A stretch of 64,000 nucleotides of DNA from Candidatus Gastranaerophilales bacterium (GCA_944326465.1 CALVEB010000007.1:1-64000); one strand, 5' to 3'; shown: positions 33,314 through 41,542, counted from the first letter of the stretch. Notes: a model not told the origin generated them from the letters alone. Numbers and translations: made by a program.

Positions 33314-34026
33314 ATAAATACATCGCCTCATCCGGACTCTGTTCTAGACGCAAAGCTGACGAGTTAATAGAAAGCGGTGTAGTAAACGTTAACGGTAAAA
33401 TTGTTAAAGAATTAGGTTTTATTGTTCAAGATAAAGACAAAGTCTTTGTTAATCAAAAATTAGTCAGACCTTCGCGCCATGAATATTACAGATTTTACAA
33501 ACCCGCAGGATATATTACAACCTGTGATGATGAAAAAGGCCGTAAAACAATTTATGATCTGCTGCCTGATAATATGTTGGGTTTAAAACCTGTAGGACGC
33601 CTTGATAAAGATTCTACAGGACTTCTGATACTCACAAATGACGGAGATTTAATTAACGAATTAACCCATCCGTCAATTAAAGTTCCAAAGATTTATATTG
33701 TAACTGTTGAAGCCAGAGTGCACCCTCACCAATTACAGGAAATGGCTGCCGGTATTGAAATTGAAAAAGGAAAAGTCGCCTACGCTGATGTTATGGTTTT
33801 AGAAGCCGATAACAAGCATACAATGATGCAAATTACACTCTATCAAGGACTGAACAGACAAATCAGAAAAATGTTTGAACATTTCGGCTATGAAGTTAAA
33901 TCATTAAAACGCATCCAGCACGCCAATATAACGCTGGACGGGCTTAGGCGCGGTGAATTTAAACCGATAAAACCGCAGCAAATTAGAGAATTACGCAACT
34001 TCTTAAACAGGATTTCCAACAAATGA
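33295..34026 (+). CDS. rluB: 23S rRNA pseudouridine synthase, RluB/RsuA family
   Basis: The 243-residue product has an N-terminal S4 RNA-binding domain (R-L-N-K-Y-I-A-S-S-G-L-C-S-R-R-K-A-D) and a catalytic domain with G-R-L-D-K-D-S-T-G-L-L-I-L, whose Asp is the nucleophile. N-R-Q-I-R-K-M-F motifs follow. It isomerises a uridine in rRNA; RluB (23S U2605) is likelier than RsuA because of the S4 form and length, but sequence alone does not decide. AAGGAG precedes ATG 33295. The stop overlaps coaE (ATGA). Confidence 0.9.
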   Translation: MSGTRLNKYIASSGLCSRRKADELIESGVVNVNGKIVKELGFIVQDKDKVFVNQKLVRPSRHEYYRFYKPAGYITTCDDEKGRKTIYDLLPDNMLGLKPVGRLDKDSTGLLILTNDGDLINELTHPSIKVPKIYIVTVEARVHPHQLQEMAAGIEIEKGKVAYADVMVLEADNKHTMMQITLYQGLNRQIRKMFEHFGYEVKSLKRIQHANITLDGLRRGEFKPIKPQQIRELRNFLNRISNK

Positions 34027-34589
34027 AAATAGCGCTTGCCGGTAATATTGCATCCGGAAAATCAACCGTTCAGAAAATTTTACACGATTTAGGATACAAA
34101 GTTCTTGATACTGATGCTTGCGGGCATGACGCATTAAAACAACCTGATGTTAAAAAAGCTTTTTCGGATCTGGATATATTTGAAAATGGAGAAATTTCCC
34201 GCCCTAAGTTTGGCCGCCTTGTTTTCAAAGAGCCGGAAATAAAACAGAAGTTAGAAACTATTGTGCATCCGATTATAAGACAGGAGATTTTAGATTTCTT
34301 TGAGCAAAATAAAACCGACAAACTTTTATTTGTCGGTATTCCGCTGGTCTTTGAAGCGAAAATGGAAAATTTGTTTGATAAAATAATTTTTATCTATGCT
34401 GATGATAAAATCCGTCTTAAAAGACTTATCAATCGTAATAATTACACTGAGGAATATGCTCTGTTGAGAATCAATTCACAGCTTCCGCAGGAAGAAAAAC
34501 TCGCCCGCTGTGATTATGTGATTAAAAATAATGATACGGTTGATGAACTCAAGAAACTGGTAACAGATTTAGTATCAAAATTACATTAA
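34023..34589 (+). CDS. coaE: Dephospho-CoA kinase
   Basis: CoaE phosphorylates the 3'-OH of dephospho-CoA, the last step of CoA synthesis. The 188-residue sequence begins I-A-L-A-G-N-I-A-S-G-K-S-T-V (P-loop) and contains V-L-D-T-D-A-C-G-H-D, T-I-V-H-P-I-I-R and a lid R-L-K-R-L-I-N-R-N. The usual L-T-G-G-I/x-x-S-G-K start is changed to A-G-N-I, a mild variant. The ATG overlaps the rluB stop; the end overlaps the convergent peptidase-like gene by 4 bases. Confidence 0.92.
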   Translation: MKIALAGNIASGKSTVQKILHDLGYKVLDTDACGHDALKQPDVKKAFSDLDIFENGEISRPKFGRLVFKEPEIKQKLETIVHPIIRQEILDFFEQNKTDKLLFVGIPLVFEAKMENLFDKIIFIYADDKIRLKRLINRNNYTEEYALLRINSQLPQEEKLARCDYVIKNNDTVDELKKLVTDLVSKLH

Positions 34590-35464
34590 GCGCTTACCGG
34601 AACGAATACTCTTGCATTTGCAGAATCTTTGATATTTCTGTTAACATAATCACTTGCGGCTTTACCATTGCCCAGTGAAATTTCAATATGTCCGTATTGA
34701 CTGCTATATCCGGAATCGCCTTGCGGATAAACGATTACACAGCCTGCCGGCAATTTATCCACATCTTTCGCGGCAACCTTAACTTCTTTAAAATTAGGAT
34801 TACTGCTTAATATATCTGCGCACTGGTAAGCGTGTCCGCTCTGATAGCTGCCTAAACCTGTTCTTGCTATAGATTCTTTAACTGATTTTGCACAGTAACC
34901 GGTTGATTTTGAACCTGCATGGCTTAATGCATCTTGAGCCAACGCCATACCTTTTTGCTGGTCATAACCGACCTGACTTAATTCAGGTAATTTATTTTTG
35001 TCACTTACTTTAACTTTTCGTTTCTTGAATGGATTTAATTTACTCCAGTCTATTTTTTTAACTTTAGCTTCTGTTCTGTGATATCCTGTATTGAGTCCTG
35101 TTGATGTATTTGTTGTAGTTGAAACCATACCGGCCATAGCTAAAGGATTAGTAAGATCGCCGAATGCAGGATACGGTTGATAATTCATAACCGGCTGGTA
35201 TACAGGCTGAGGATATTGATAAACAGGCATTGGCTGTGTATAAACAGGCTGCTGATAAAAAATATTGTTGTTATTATTACCAAGTCCCATCATTGAGAAC
35301 AGAGCATTGCCTGTTGCCTGCCCCAGTGCAAACATGCCCATACCGTAAAATACAGAATTATAATAAGGCATACACATCGGCATCATCGGTCTGAAATGGT
35401 GAAAATGATGCGGTCTAAAAGAAGGCATGCAATTTATATTTATGCTTCTGTAAAAGACTGACAT
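34586..35464 (-). CDS. CHAP/NlpC-like amidase-fold protein with Met/Pro/Tyr-rich start
   Basis: Residues 1-120 of this 292-residue protein are rich in His, Met, Pro, Tyr and Gln (P-H-H-F-H-H-F, P-M-M-P-M-C-M-P-Y, then Y-Q-Y-P-Q-P-V-Y-Q-P). The C-terminal 120 residues resemble a CHAP/NlpC-P60 amidase: S-T-G-Y-C-A-K-S-V-K with a candidate catalytic Cys, and Q-Y-G-H-I-E-I-S-L-G-N-G with the His. No signal peptide is seen. Cell-wall hydrolysis is plausible but not shown. It is convergent with coaE. Confidence 0.6.
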   Translation of the reverse strand: MSVFYRSININCMPSFRPHHFHHFRPMMPMCMPYYNSVFYGMGMFALGQATGNALFSMMGLGNNNNNIFYQQPVYTQPMPVYQYPQPVYQPVMNYQPYPAFGDLTNPLAMAGMVSTTTNTSTGLNTGYHRTEAKVKKIDWSKLNPFKKRKVKVSDKNKLPELSQVGYDQQKGMALAQDALSHAGSKSTGYCAKSVKESIARTGLGSYQSGHAYQCADILSSNPNFKEVKVAAKDVDKLPAGCVIVYPQGDSGYSSQYGHIEISLGNGKAASDYVNRNIKDSANARVFVPVSA

Positions 35465-35571
35465 GATTATTTAATCCCCTTAAATTTCCCCTGTATTTAT
35501 ATAAAGATTTTTGCCGCTGAAAAATTGCCCAACATGTAAAGATTTGTTAACTAAAATAAACTACACCCGCC

Positions 35572-35600
35572 TTGAATTTTATGCAATCGTTTGTTATAAT
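35572..35600 (+). promoter_or_regulatory. Promoter of the ParDE-type pair
   Basis: TTGAAT, 17-base spacer and a perfect TATAAT, 38 bases before the antitoxin ATG. The ribosome site is inside GGAG-TAA-CTCC, which can fold on itself just before the start. Confidence 0.7.
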
Positions 35601-35637
35601 ATGAGTGTATAAGTGTAATTAAATTAGGAGTAACTCC

Positions 35638-35889
35638 ATGGAGATATCAATATCTTTAAGCAGTGATTTTGATAAATTTATAAAAGAACAAATGGAAACA
35701 GGATTGTATAATTCAGTAAACGATATAATTCAGGAAGCTATGACTCTTTTAGTAAAAAGAAAAGCTGTTCAGCAGGAAGAACTGACTGCTCTTATTGCTG
35801 AACTTGAAAAAGGAGAAGAAGATATAAAAGCCGGACGTTACAGCGATGCAGATGAATTCTTTCAGGAACTAATATCTGAATATGAATAA
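35638..35889 (+). CDS. ParD-like antitoxin
   Basis: The 83-residue product begins with a ribbon-helix-helix segment (I-S-I-S-L-S-S-D-F-D-K-F-I-K-E-Q, Y-N-S-V-N-D-I-I-Q-E-A-M) and an acidic C-terminal helix, as in ParD/CopG antitoxins. It should bind the toxin and its own promoter. AGGAG precedes ATG 35638. It overlaps the toxin gene by 8 bases. Confidence 0.82.
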   Translation: MEISISLSSDFDKFIKEQMETGLYNSVNDIIQEAMTLLVKRKAVQQEELTALIAELEKGEEDIKAGRYSDADEFFQELISEYE

Positions 35890-36181
35890 AGTGAAATTAA
35901 ATATTACTGATCAAGCAAAATCAGATATAAGACTAATTGCAAAATTTATTGCAAAAGATAATAAAATAGCCGCAAAAAATACATCTACATTATTGTATAA
36001 ACAATGTAAAGATTTAGCTATGTATCCCAAATTAGGTTCTCTGAGGTCTGATTTTACTTATAAAGATTTTAGATTTAGCATAGTTAAAAAACGTTATGTT
36101 ATAGCATACAAAGTAGATGGGAACAATTTATACATATCCAGAGTTTTCAGTGTTTATCAGGATATTTGCAGCTTTTTCTAA
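35882..36181 (+). CDS. ParE/RelE-family toxin
   Basis: The 99-residue basic protein has the ParE pattern: I-T-D-Q-A-K-S-D-I-R-L-I-A-K-F-I at the start, Y-P-K-L-G-S-L-R-S-D-F in the middle, and F-R-F-S-I-V-K-K-R-Y-V-I-A-Y-K-V near the end. ParE proteins usually inhibit gyrase, while RelE relatives cut mRNA; the sequence alone does not decide. It forms a unit with the antitoxin gene just upstream. Confidence 0.82.
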   Translation: MNKVKLNITDQAKSDIRLIAKFIAKDNKIAAKNTSTLLYKQCKDLAMYPKLGSLRSDFTYKDFRFSIVKKRYVIAYKVDGNNLYISRVFSVYQDICSFF

Positions 36182-36184
36182 TAT

Positions 36185-36213
36185 TTGTTGTATTTAGCTT
36201 TTAATGCTATAAT
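36185..36213 (+). promoter_or_regulatory. Promoter with -10 six bases before the start codon
   Basis: TATAAT at 36208-36213, preceded at 17 bases by TTGTTG, ends 6 bases before ATG 36220, and no ribosome site is seen. A leaderless message is suggested. Confidence 0.5.
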
Positions 36214-36219
36214 TTTGTT

Positions 36220-37374
36220 ATGAAGAAGTTAATCGCAATACTGTTAATACTCGTTTTTAATCTGAATACACTACTGGTGAGTGCAGAAACACTTCAAGGC
36301 GGTGTAGAAAAGACTGATACCTATGAACAGCAGCTGCAGAAAGAACTCTTTACCGGCGAAGTTGAAACTCTTGAGAAAAAAGACGTTATCAAAATGACGG
36401 TTTCTCAGGTTCTGGATGCAAATGTCAGTATGGAAGGCGATGAGTTTTTTGCAGAAGTAACAAGCGAAGTGGCAGGAGATAAAGGCGTTATAATTCCTAA
36501 AGGAACTATTGCACACGGTAAGATAACTCAGAGTGTTGATCCTAAAAGTTTAGGGCGTTCAGGCTGGATAGAATTGGATTTTGATTATCTTATAACCCCT
36601 GACGGCCGCGAAATTCCGATAGAGGGCAAAATGTCAACCAAACTTCATCCCGTAGCTGAAGCCACAAAAATAATTGCACAGGATGTCGGCTATACTGTCG
36701 CGGGCGGCGCTGTAGGCGGTCTTATGGCCTTAAATTGGCTCGGGTTAGAGGCTGCAATTGCATCTCAAGGATATACACTTGCAGGCGGCGCTGCCATAGG
36801 AAGCGCTGTAGGTTTAGGTATGGCACTGCTTAGAAAAGGCCACGATGTCCTCATTGCCCCGGGAGATGAAATAAGAGTAAAAATTAATACAAATGTTCCC
36901 CTTCCTGTTTACCGCGAAGAAGCATTACAGCAGCACGAATTGTTTTATCCGGGACTGGATATTTTGATAAGCAATATCACGCATGAAGAAGATCCTTTCG
37001 GCGAACTAAATACTATTACGTTAACCGTTATGATCTCAAATATGTCAGATAAAACCTTCTCCGGACTGGATATGGCCCTTGTAAACGATTACAATTCGGT
37101 TTTTCGTCCGTCAATTTTCGGTGATACAAAATTGATGTTTAAACAGATTAAGCCCGGTGATAAAATAGCCGGACGTGTATCGTTTTCTGTTGACAATATA
37201 GACAGAAGTTTCTGGCTTACATTTTATGACAGGCGCAACGGCACGGCTTTATCCAAAATCTCTATTGATAACGCCTACCGCAACATACCTAAAAAGTCAA
37301 AGAAAAAAAATGAAAAAGCACGCAAGGCAAAACGTAATTATAAAAAAGAACCTGATTTGTTTAATGTAGATTAA
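36220..37374 (+). CDS. Secreted protein with a VirB10/TrbI-like domain
   Basis: The 384-residue product has a signal peptide (M-K-K-L-I-A-I-L-L-I-L-V-F-N-L). Residues 90-140 read V-I-I-P-K-G-T-I-A-H-G-K-I-T, then W-I-E-L-D-F-D-Y-L-I-T-P-D-G-R-E-I-P-I, the pattern of VirB10/TrbI beta-barrel domains (IPkGT...G...i..pdG). A Gly/Ala-zipper follows at 160-210 and a basic tail closes the protein. It is not next to conjugation genes. Proteins at 44555-45196 and 61128-61994 share the domain. A periplasmic or outer-membrane role is likely; the exact function is unknown. Confidence 0.65.
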   Translation: MKKLIAILLILVFNLNTLLVSAETLQGGVEKTDTYEQQLQKELFTGEVETLEKKDVIKMTVSQVLDANVSMEGDEFFAEVTSEVAGDKGVIIPKGTIAHGKITQSVDPKSLGRSGWIELDFDYLITPDGREIPIEGKMSTKLHPVAEATKIIAQDVGYTVAGGAVGGLMALNWLGLEAAIASQGYTLAGGAAIGSAVGLGMALLRKGHDVLIAPGDEIRVKINTNVPLPVYREEALQQHELFYPGLDILISNITHEEDPFGELNTITLTVMISNMSDKTFSGLDMALVNDYNSVFRPSIFGDTKLMFKQIKPGDKIAGRVSFSVDNIDRSFWLTFYDRRNGTALSKISIDNAYRNIPKKSKKKNEKARKAKRNYKKEPDLFNVD

Positions 37375-37470
37375 ATTTATGTAAATTTTACCTGAAACAG
37401 GGTTGAAAAAAATCTTTTTTATGTTACATTTATAGTAATGATATATTAAAAAGAAAGTAGAGGAATTTAT

Positions 37471-37815
37471 ATGGCATGCGGCAGTCTTGAAATTGATATT
37501 TTAAACTCAATTTGGAGAATGACAGAAGAAAGCGAAGACAGAGATATTTCTATCCAGAATATTGTTGATGATCTGTCTGCGAACGGGATAGAAAGAGCTT
37601 ATACAACAATCAAAACAGTAATGGACAGGTTGACCGTAAAAAGCATCCTTGTTCGATACAAAGTAGGTAAAAAATTCTTTTATAAAGCAACAATGAATAA
37701 AAACGAAATGGCAAAAGAATCCGTTAAAGAAATAACCGAACAATTTTTTGAAGGTAATTATATTAAATTATTGCATTTTGTTGAAAAAGAATGTGATGCT
37801 TTGTTAGTTAAATAA
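37471..37815 (+). CDS. BlaI/MecI-family transcriptional repressor
   Basis: The 114-residue winged-helix protein has E-I-D-I-L-N-S-I-W-R-M and R-A-Y-T-T-I-K-T-V-M-D-R-L-T-V-K-S-I-L-V-R-Y, the recognition helix and wing of BlaI/MecI. Such repressors control beta-lactamase or copper genes and are usually cleaved by BlaR1/MecR1; neither is in the window. A hypothetical gene follows after 2 bases, so the pair is co-transcribed and may share targets. Confidence 0.85.
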   Translation: MACGSLEIDILNSIWRMTEESEDRDISIQNIVDDLSANGIERAYTTIKTVMDRLTVKSILVRYKVGKKFFYKATMNKNEMAKESVKEITEQFFEGNYIKLLHFVEKECDALLVK

Positions 37816-37817
37816 TA

Positions 37818-38210
37818 ATGGTTGATAAAAAGGCGAAAAAGCAATTAAGATTAGAAGAGCGGAAATATGTTGCCGAACTTATCCGTTATGTTTTGATAGG
37901 TAATATAACAGTAAGAGATGCATTGCTCAATTATCCGCGCCGTACAAGCAGCGACGAGAGTCTTGCGGCTGCTTATCATGCACTTATTCACTATGAAGCT
38001 GATGAAGATTTACGCGCACGCGATGCATTATACAAAGAAGAACAGGATGATTATCTGGAACTCCTTGCTCACATACTTGAAAACGGAGAAGATTTACCGG
38101 ATAATATAATTAAGAACTACAAAAAATATTATAAGTCTGCCAACATTCCCAACGGGAATGATACAACAGGAGTGATAAAAAGCTTTTTACGCTTTTTGAA
38201 TATTAGTTAA
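37818..38210 (+). CDS. Hypothetical protein co-transcribed with the BlaI-like gene
   Basis: The 130-residue charged, helical protein (L-R-L-E-E-R-K-Y-V-A-E-L-I-R-Y-V-L-I-G-N) has no family I recognise. It starts 2 bases after the repressor gene without its own ribosome site, so translation is coupled. No signal peptide or membrane segment is visible. A role together with the repressor is possible. Confidence 0.6.
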   Translation: MVDKKAKKQLRLEERKYVAELIRYVLIGNITVRDALLNYPRRTSSDESLAAAYHALIHYEADEDLRARDALYKEEQDDYLELLAHILENGEDLPDNIIKNYKKYYKSANIPNGNDTTGVIKSFLRFLNIS

Positions 38211-38225
38211 ATAGGAGAATTTAAA

Positions 38226-39260
38226 ATGAAAAAGGTATTACTCACGTTATTAACACTGTTAATGGTAAACTCGGCGGTGTTTGCATTTCCTTTCTTTAAG
38301 AAAGACACAACTCTTACGACAGTACCGTTATTCACAACAGAAACTAAAGCTGAAAATACTGTCTGGGTGGGAACATTCCAGCTTGTATGGAATGATTTAA
38401 TGAATGATATTGTCCGCGGCGAAGTTTTTCTTGAAGGCGGCAATGATGATATCGTTAAAGGTCTGAACAGACAAGCTTTCAAATCTTCTATGATAAGTGA
38501 GAATTCTTATTACAAAACTCACGGACTCACCACTACAACCCTGCGCGATTCCATCAATACTGCATTAATGGAAAAGTTTAATGAAACAAGTGATCTGCTG
38601 GCAATGGTTGACTGGAACGGGCGTGACTATCTTTTATATGCAATGTTAAAGAAAGATTTTCAGTTCCCTTATGTTTATGACAAGTTGCCCCCTGCTAAAT
38701 TCGGAAGTTCTAAGGAAAAAGTCAAATATTTCGGGATTAACGACAAGAGTGACAAGGGGCTGCGTGAAACAGTTGACGTGCTCTTCTATAACTCAAAAAA
38801 TGATTTTGCTGTAATACTCAATACAAAAGATAAAAATGATTTAGTATTACTCTATCGCACAAATGATAAACTCTCACTGGCAGAAGCCTACAGACAGATG
38901 CTGGAAAAATCATTTGAATACGAAGGTGATAAAACTTTCAAAAAAGATGATGAGTTAAAAATTCCGTTTATAAAATTCAAAAACGACTATACATATAAAA
39001 ATTTAACAAACAAAAAAATTAAAGGTACTGATTTTACAATTGGTTCAGCAATGCAGACCGTTGACTTTAACCTAGATAACAAAGGGGTTAAGTTAAAAAG
39101 TGAAGCTGCCCTGATAATGAAGATGTCAATGGTATTGCCTGAAAAAGAAGAAGCAAGAGAATTTAATTTTGACGACAATTTCTATTTATTTCTTCAAGAA
39201 AACATGAACGCCCCTTACTTTGCTATGAAAGTGGGTGAGGTTACAGGCATTAATAAGTAA
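38226..39260 (+). CDS. Secreted protein with serpin-like C-terminus
   Basis: The 344-residue product has a signal peptide (M-K-K-V-L-L-T-L-L-T-L-L) ending near V-F-A-F. Residues 230-340 read like the end of a serpin: I-P-F-I-K-F-K-N-D-Y, then V-D-F-N-L-D-N-K-G-V-K-L-K-S-E-A-A and F-N-F-D-D-N-F-Y-L-F-L-Q, with a final M-K-V-G-E-V. The N-terminal part (V-W-V-G-T-F-Q-L-V-W-N-D) is not a normal serpin. Similar proteins occur, as I recall, in Clostridia without known function. AGGAGAA precedes ATG 38226. Confidence 0.5.
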   Translation: MKKVLLTLLTLLMVNSAVFAFPFFKKDTTLTTVPLFTTETKAENTVWVGTFQLVWNDLMNDIVRGEVFLEGGNDDIVKGLNRQAFKSSMISENSYYKTHGLTTTTLRDSINTALMEKFNETSDLLAMVDWNGRDYLLYAMLKKDFQFPYVYDKLPPAKFGSSKEKVKYFGINDKSDKGLRETVDVLFYNSKNDFAVILNTKDKNDLVLLYRTNDKLSLAEAYRQMLEKSFEYEGDKTFKKDDELKIPFIKFKNDYTYKNLTNKKIKGTDFTIGSAMQTVDFNLDNKGVKLKSEAALIMKMSMVLPEKEEAREFNFDDNFYLFLQENMNAPYFAMKVGEVTGINK

Positions 39261-39270
39261 AACAGACAAT

Positions 39271-39341
39271 AAGGCGCGGGCAAAAGCCCGCGCCTTTATT
39301 CATATAAAACAACGGGCGGGTAATACCCGCCCGTTGTTTTT
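39271..39341. terminator. Two terminators between convergent genes
   Basis: AAGGCGCGGGC/GCCCGCGCCTT (39271-39296) followed by TATT ends the plus-strand gene. AAAACAACGGGCGGG and its complement (39306-39340) with T-runs on both strands ends lysS. Confidence 0.9.
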
Positions 39342-39349
39342 CTAATATT

Positions 39350-40846
39350 TTAATCTTTATTTCTCATTGTAGGGAACGCGATTACATCTCTTATTGAAGG
39401 AGAGTCGGTAAGGAGCATAACCAGCCTGTCTATACCCATACCCATACCACCTGTCGGCGGCATACCGTATTCCAGAGCATTAATAAAGTCTTCATCAATA
39501 TCCATTGCTTCTTCATCGCCTTCAGCTTTTGCTTTAGCCTGAGCTTCAAATCTCATTCTCTGATCTATCGGATCAGTAAGTTCAGAAAACGCATTTGCGA
39601 TTTCCCAGCCGTTAACACGTGTTTCAAAGCGTTCGGTTAAGCGGTCATTGTCTCTGTGGACTTTTGCAAGCGGAGAAATTTCACGCGGATAGTCAATGAT
39701 ATGACAAGGTTGAATAAGACCCGGTTCAATTTTTTCTTCGAACACGGCTTCCACAACCTGTCCCCAGTTCATACCGTCTTCTACTGGTACATGCAGACGT
39801 CTTGCAGTTTCTATTGCCTGCTGCGCACTGTATATTTCCATGAAATCAACGCCTGTTGCTTCTTTAATAGAGCCAAGCATTGTTTTTCTGTCCCATGGAG
39901 GTGTCAGGTCAATTTCGTGTTCTCCGTATTTGATTTTCATTGTACCAAGAACTTCTTGCGCAACGTATGCGACCATGTTTTCAGTAAGAGTCATCATATC
40001 ATTGTAATCAGCATAAGCCTGATACAATTCAATCATAGTAAATTCAGGGTTGTGGCGTGTATCAATACCTTCATTTCTGAAACATTTACCTATCTCATAA
40101 ACTCTTTCTGAGATTCCGCCGACGATTAATCTTTTCAAATATAATTCAAGCGCAATTCTAAGGGTTAAATCCATTTCCAGTGCATTATGATGCGTGGTAA
40201 AAGGTCTTGCGTTAGCACCGGATGCCATTGTCTGTAAAGTCGGAGTTTCAACTTCAAGATACCCTTGTTTTGCTAAAAATTCTCGTATTTTCTGGATAAT
40301 TAAACTTCTTTTACGGAAAGTATCACGTACTTCTTCATTAACAATCAAGTCAACATATCTTTGACGGTAGCGGATTTCTACGTCAGTTAACCCGTGATGT
40401 TTTTCAGGTAACGGCAAAAGCGCTTTTGATAACAGTTTCAAATCAGTAGACTTAACAGACAATTCGCCGCGCGGCGTTCTTCTTATAGTACCTGTAAAGC
40501 CGACAATATCACCGATATCAACAAGTTTTAAAATCTTCAATTGTTCTTCCGGCAAATTTTCTTTGTGAGAGAAGATCTGAATTTTGCCAGTGTCATCCAT
40601 CAAATCAATAAACATGCCTGTATTACGGATAGCCATAACACGTCCGGCAACAGAGTATACATCTGTTGTTTCTTCTCCGGCCGGCAAATCTTTGTATTTT
40701 GCTTGTAATTCTTTTGCAGAAGCGGTTTTATCAAATTTATACGGATAAGGATTAACTCCTTTATCAGCTAAATCCGCTAGTTTTTGTATTCTTGTCTGGC
40801 GGATTTGTTCGATAGCAGATCCTGCTTCACGGGTTTGTAGTGTCAT
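39350..40846 (-). CDS. lysS: Lysyl-tRNA synthetase, class II
   Basis: The 498-residue enzyme charges tRNA-Lys. It has the N-terminal OB-fold (V-A-G-R-V-M-A-I-R-N-T-G-M-F-I-D-L), motif 2 C-F-R-N-E-G-I-D-T-R-H-N-P-E-F-T-M-I-E and motif 3 G-G-M-G-M-G-I-D-R-L-V-M-L-L-T. The length fits bacterial LysS. The ATG at 40846 has AAGGAA upstream. It is monocistronic. Confidence 0.97.
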   Translation of the reverse strand: MTLQTREAGSAIEQIRQTRIQKLADLADKGVNPYPYKFDKTASAKELQAKYKDLPAGEETTDVYSVAGRVMAIRNTGMFIDLMDDTGKIQIFSHKENLPEEQLKILKLVDIGDIVGFTGTIRRTPRGELSVKSTDLKLLSKALLPLPEKHHGLTDVEIRYRQRYVDLIVNEEVRDTFRKRSLIIQKIREFLAKQGYLEVETPTLQTMASGANARPFTTHHNALEMDLTLRIALELYLKRLIVGGISERVYEIGKCFRNEGIDTRHNPEFTMIELYQAYADYNDMMTLTENMVAYVAQEVLGTMKIKYGEHEIDLTPPWDRKTMLGSIKEATGVDFMEIYSAQQAIETARRLHVPVEDGMNWGQVVEAVFEEKIEPGLIQPCHIIDYPREISPLAKVHRDNDRLTERFETRVNGWEIANAFSELTDPIDQRMRFEAQAKAKAEGDEEAMDIDEDFINALEYGMPPTGGMGMGIDRLVMLLTDSPSIRDVIAFPTMRNKD

Positions 40847-40923
40847 ATTTTAATTCCTTATGTTCGTGTAATCCTTCAATAATATGCTAACACAAATAGA
40901 AAACAGATTGCAACTAAGATTAA

Positions 40924-41223
40924 AAAATAAAATTGTTTGAAAATTATAAGATTAGAACCAGATGGGATAATGAAAAAGAAATCTGGTATTTTTCAGTAGT
41001 TGATATTGTCGGCATATTATCTGAGAGTAAAAATCCTAACAATTATTGGAAGGTACTTAAAAACAGACACCGTAAGGAAGGCAGCCAGTTGGTTACAAGT
41101 TGTAACCAACTGAAAATGCTGTCTGCTGACGGCAAATATTATAAGACTGATGTTCTTGATACTGAAGGAGTATTACGGCTTGTTCAGTCTATTCCAAGTC
41201 CTAATGCCGAACCTTTTAAATAA
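40924..41223 (+). pseudogene. Truncated Bro-N gene
   Basis: The frame begins after a stop at 40921 and reads K-I-K-L-F-E-N-Y-K-I-R-T-R-W, matching K-L-F-E-D-F-R-V-R-T-S-W of the gene at 30979-31833. It runs through the conserved S-V-V-D-I and Y-W-K blocks and stops right after I-P-S-P-N-A-E-P-F-K, where the intact gene continues for another 175 codons. No normal start is seen. The break is 18 bases before a duplicated tRNA-Leu end, so an insertion or deletion event removed the rest. Confidence 0.8.
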
Positions 41224-41241
41224 AGGCTCTAAAAAGTTAAA

Positions 41242-41259
41242 TGTCGACGGCGGGACTTG
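41242..41259 (+). repeat. 18-bp copy of the tRNA-Leu 3' end
   Basis: TGTCGACGGCGGGACTTG is identical to 41461-41478, the 3' end of tRNA-Leu on the minus strand. It lies between the truncated Bro-N gene and a GC-rich repeat. Confidence 0.75.
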
Positions 41260-41260
41260 T

Positions 41261-41377
41261 CTTGGATTTGCTCCACGCTCACAGAGTTTCGCCTTTTGTG
41301 CTGTGCACAAGCCGGCTCAATCTGTTCGCTATCCGGACTAACTCACTTCGTTCGTGTCGTCCGTCCGCAAATCCGCT
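41261..41377 (-). repeat. Diverged copy of the GC-rich repeat
   Basis: Its complement starts AGCGGATTTGCGGACGGACG and ends GTGAGCGTGGAGCAAATCCA, as in the 272-bp repeats at 24.5-25 kb. The middle has changed. It fills the interval between the duplicated tRNA-Leu ends. Confidence 0.75.
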
Positions 41378-41428
41378 GAACCCAAGAAATGCTTCGCATT
41401 GGGGTTCTGCATCCTCTTATCGACAATT

Positions 41429-41457
41429 AAAAAAGAGCCCTAAAAGGACTCTTTTTT
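41429..41457 (-). terminator. Terminator after tRNA-Leu
   Basis: AAAAAAGAG.CC...GG.CTCTTTTTT hairpin just past the tRNA 3' end, with T-runs on both strands. Confidence 0.8.
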
Positions 41458-41460
41458 AAT

Positions 41461-41542
41461 TGTCGACGGCGGGACTTGAACCCGCACGGGTTTCCCCACA
41501 CGCCCCTCAAACGTGCGCGTATACCGATTCCGCCACGTCGAC
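41461..41542 (-). tRNA. tRNA-Leu (GAG)
   Basis: The 82-nt gene has a long variable arm, acceptor GTCGACG/CGTCGAC, anticodon stem CACGT/GCGTG with loop TTGAGGG (anticodon GAG) and T-arm GGGTTCAAGTCCC. CCA is not encoded. Its 3' end is duplicated at 41242-41259. Confidence 0.92.

Noticed and set aside
36220..37374. Conjugation/type IV secretion locus because of the VirB10-like domain
   Set aside because: No VirB4, VirB6, VirB8, VirB9 or relaxase genes in the window; only the domain is shared.
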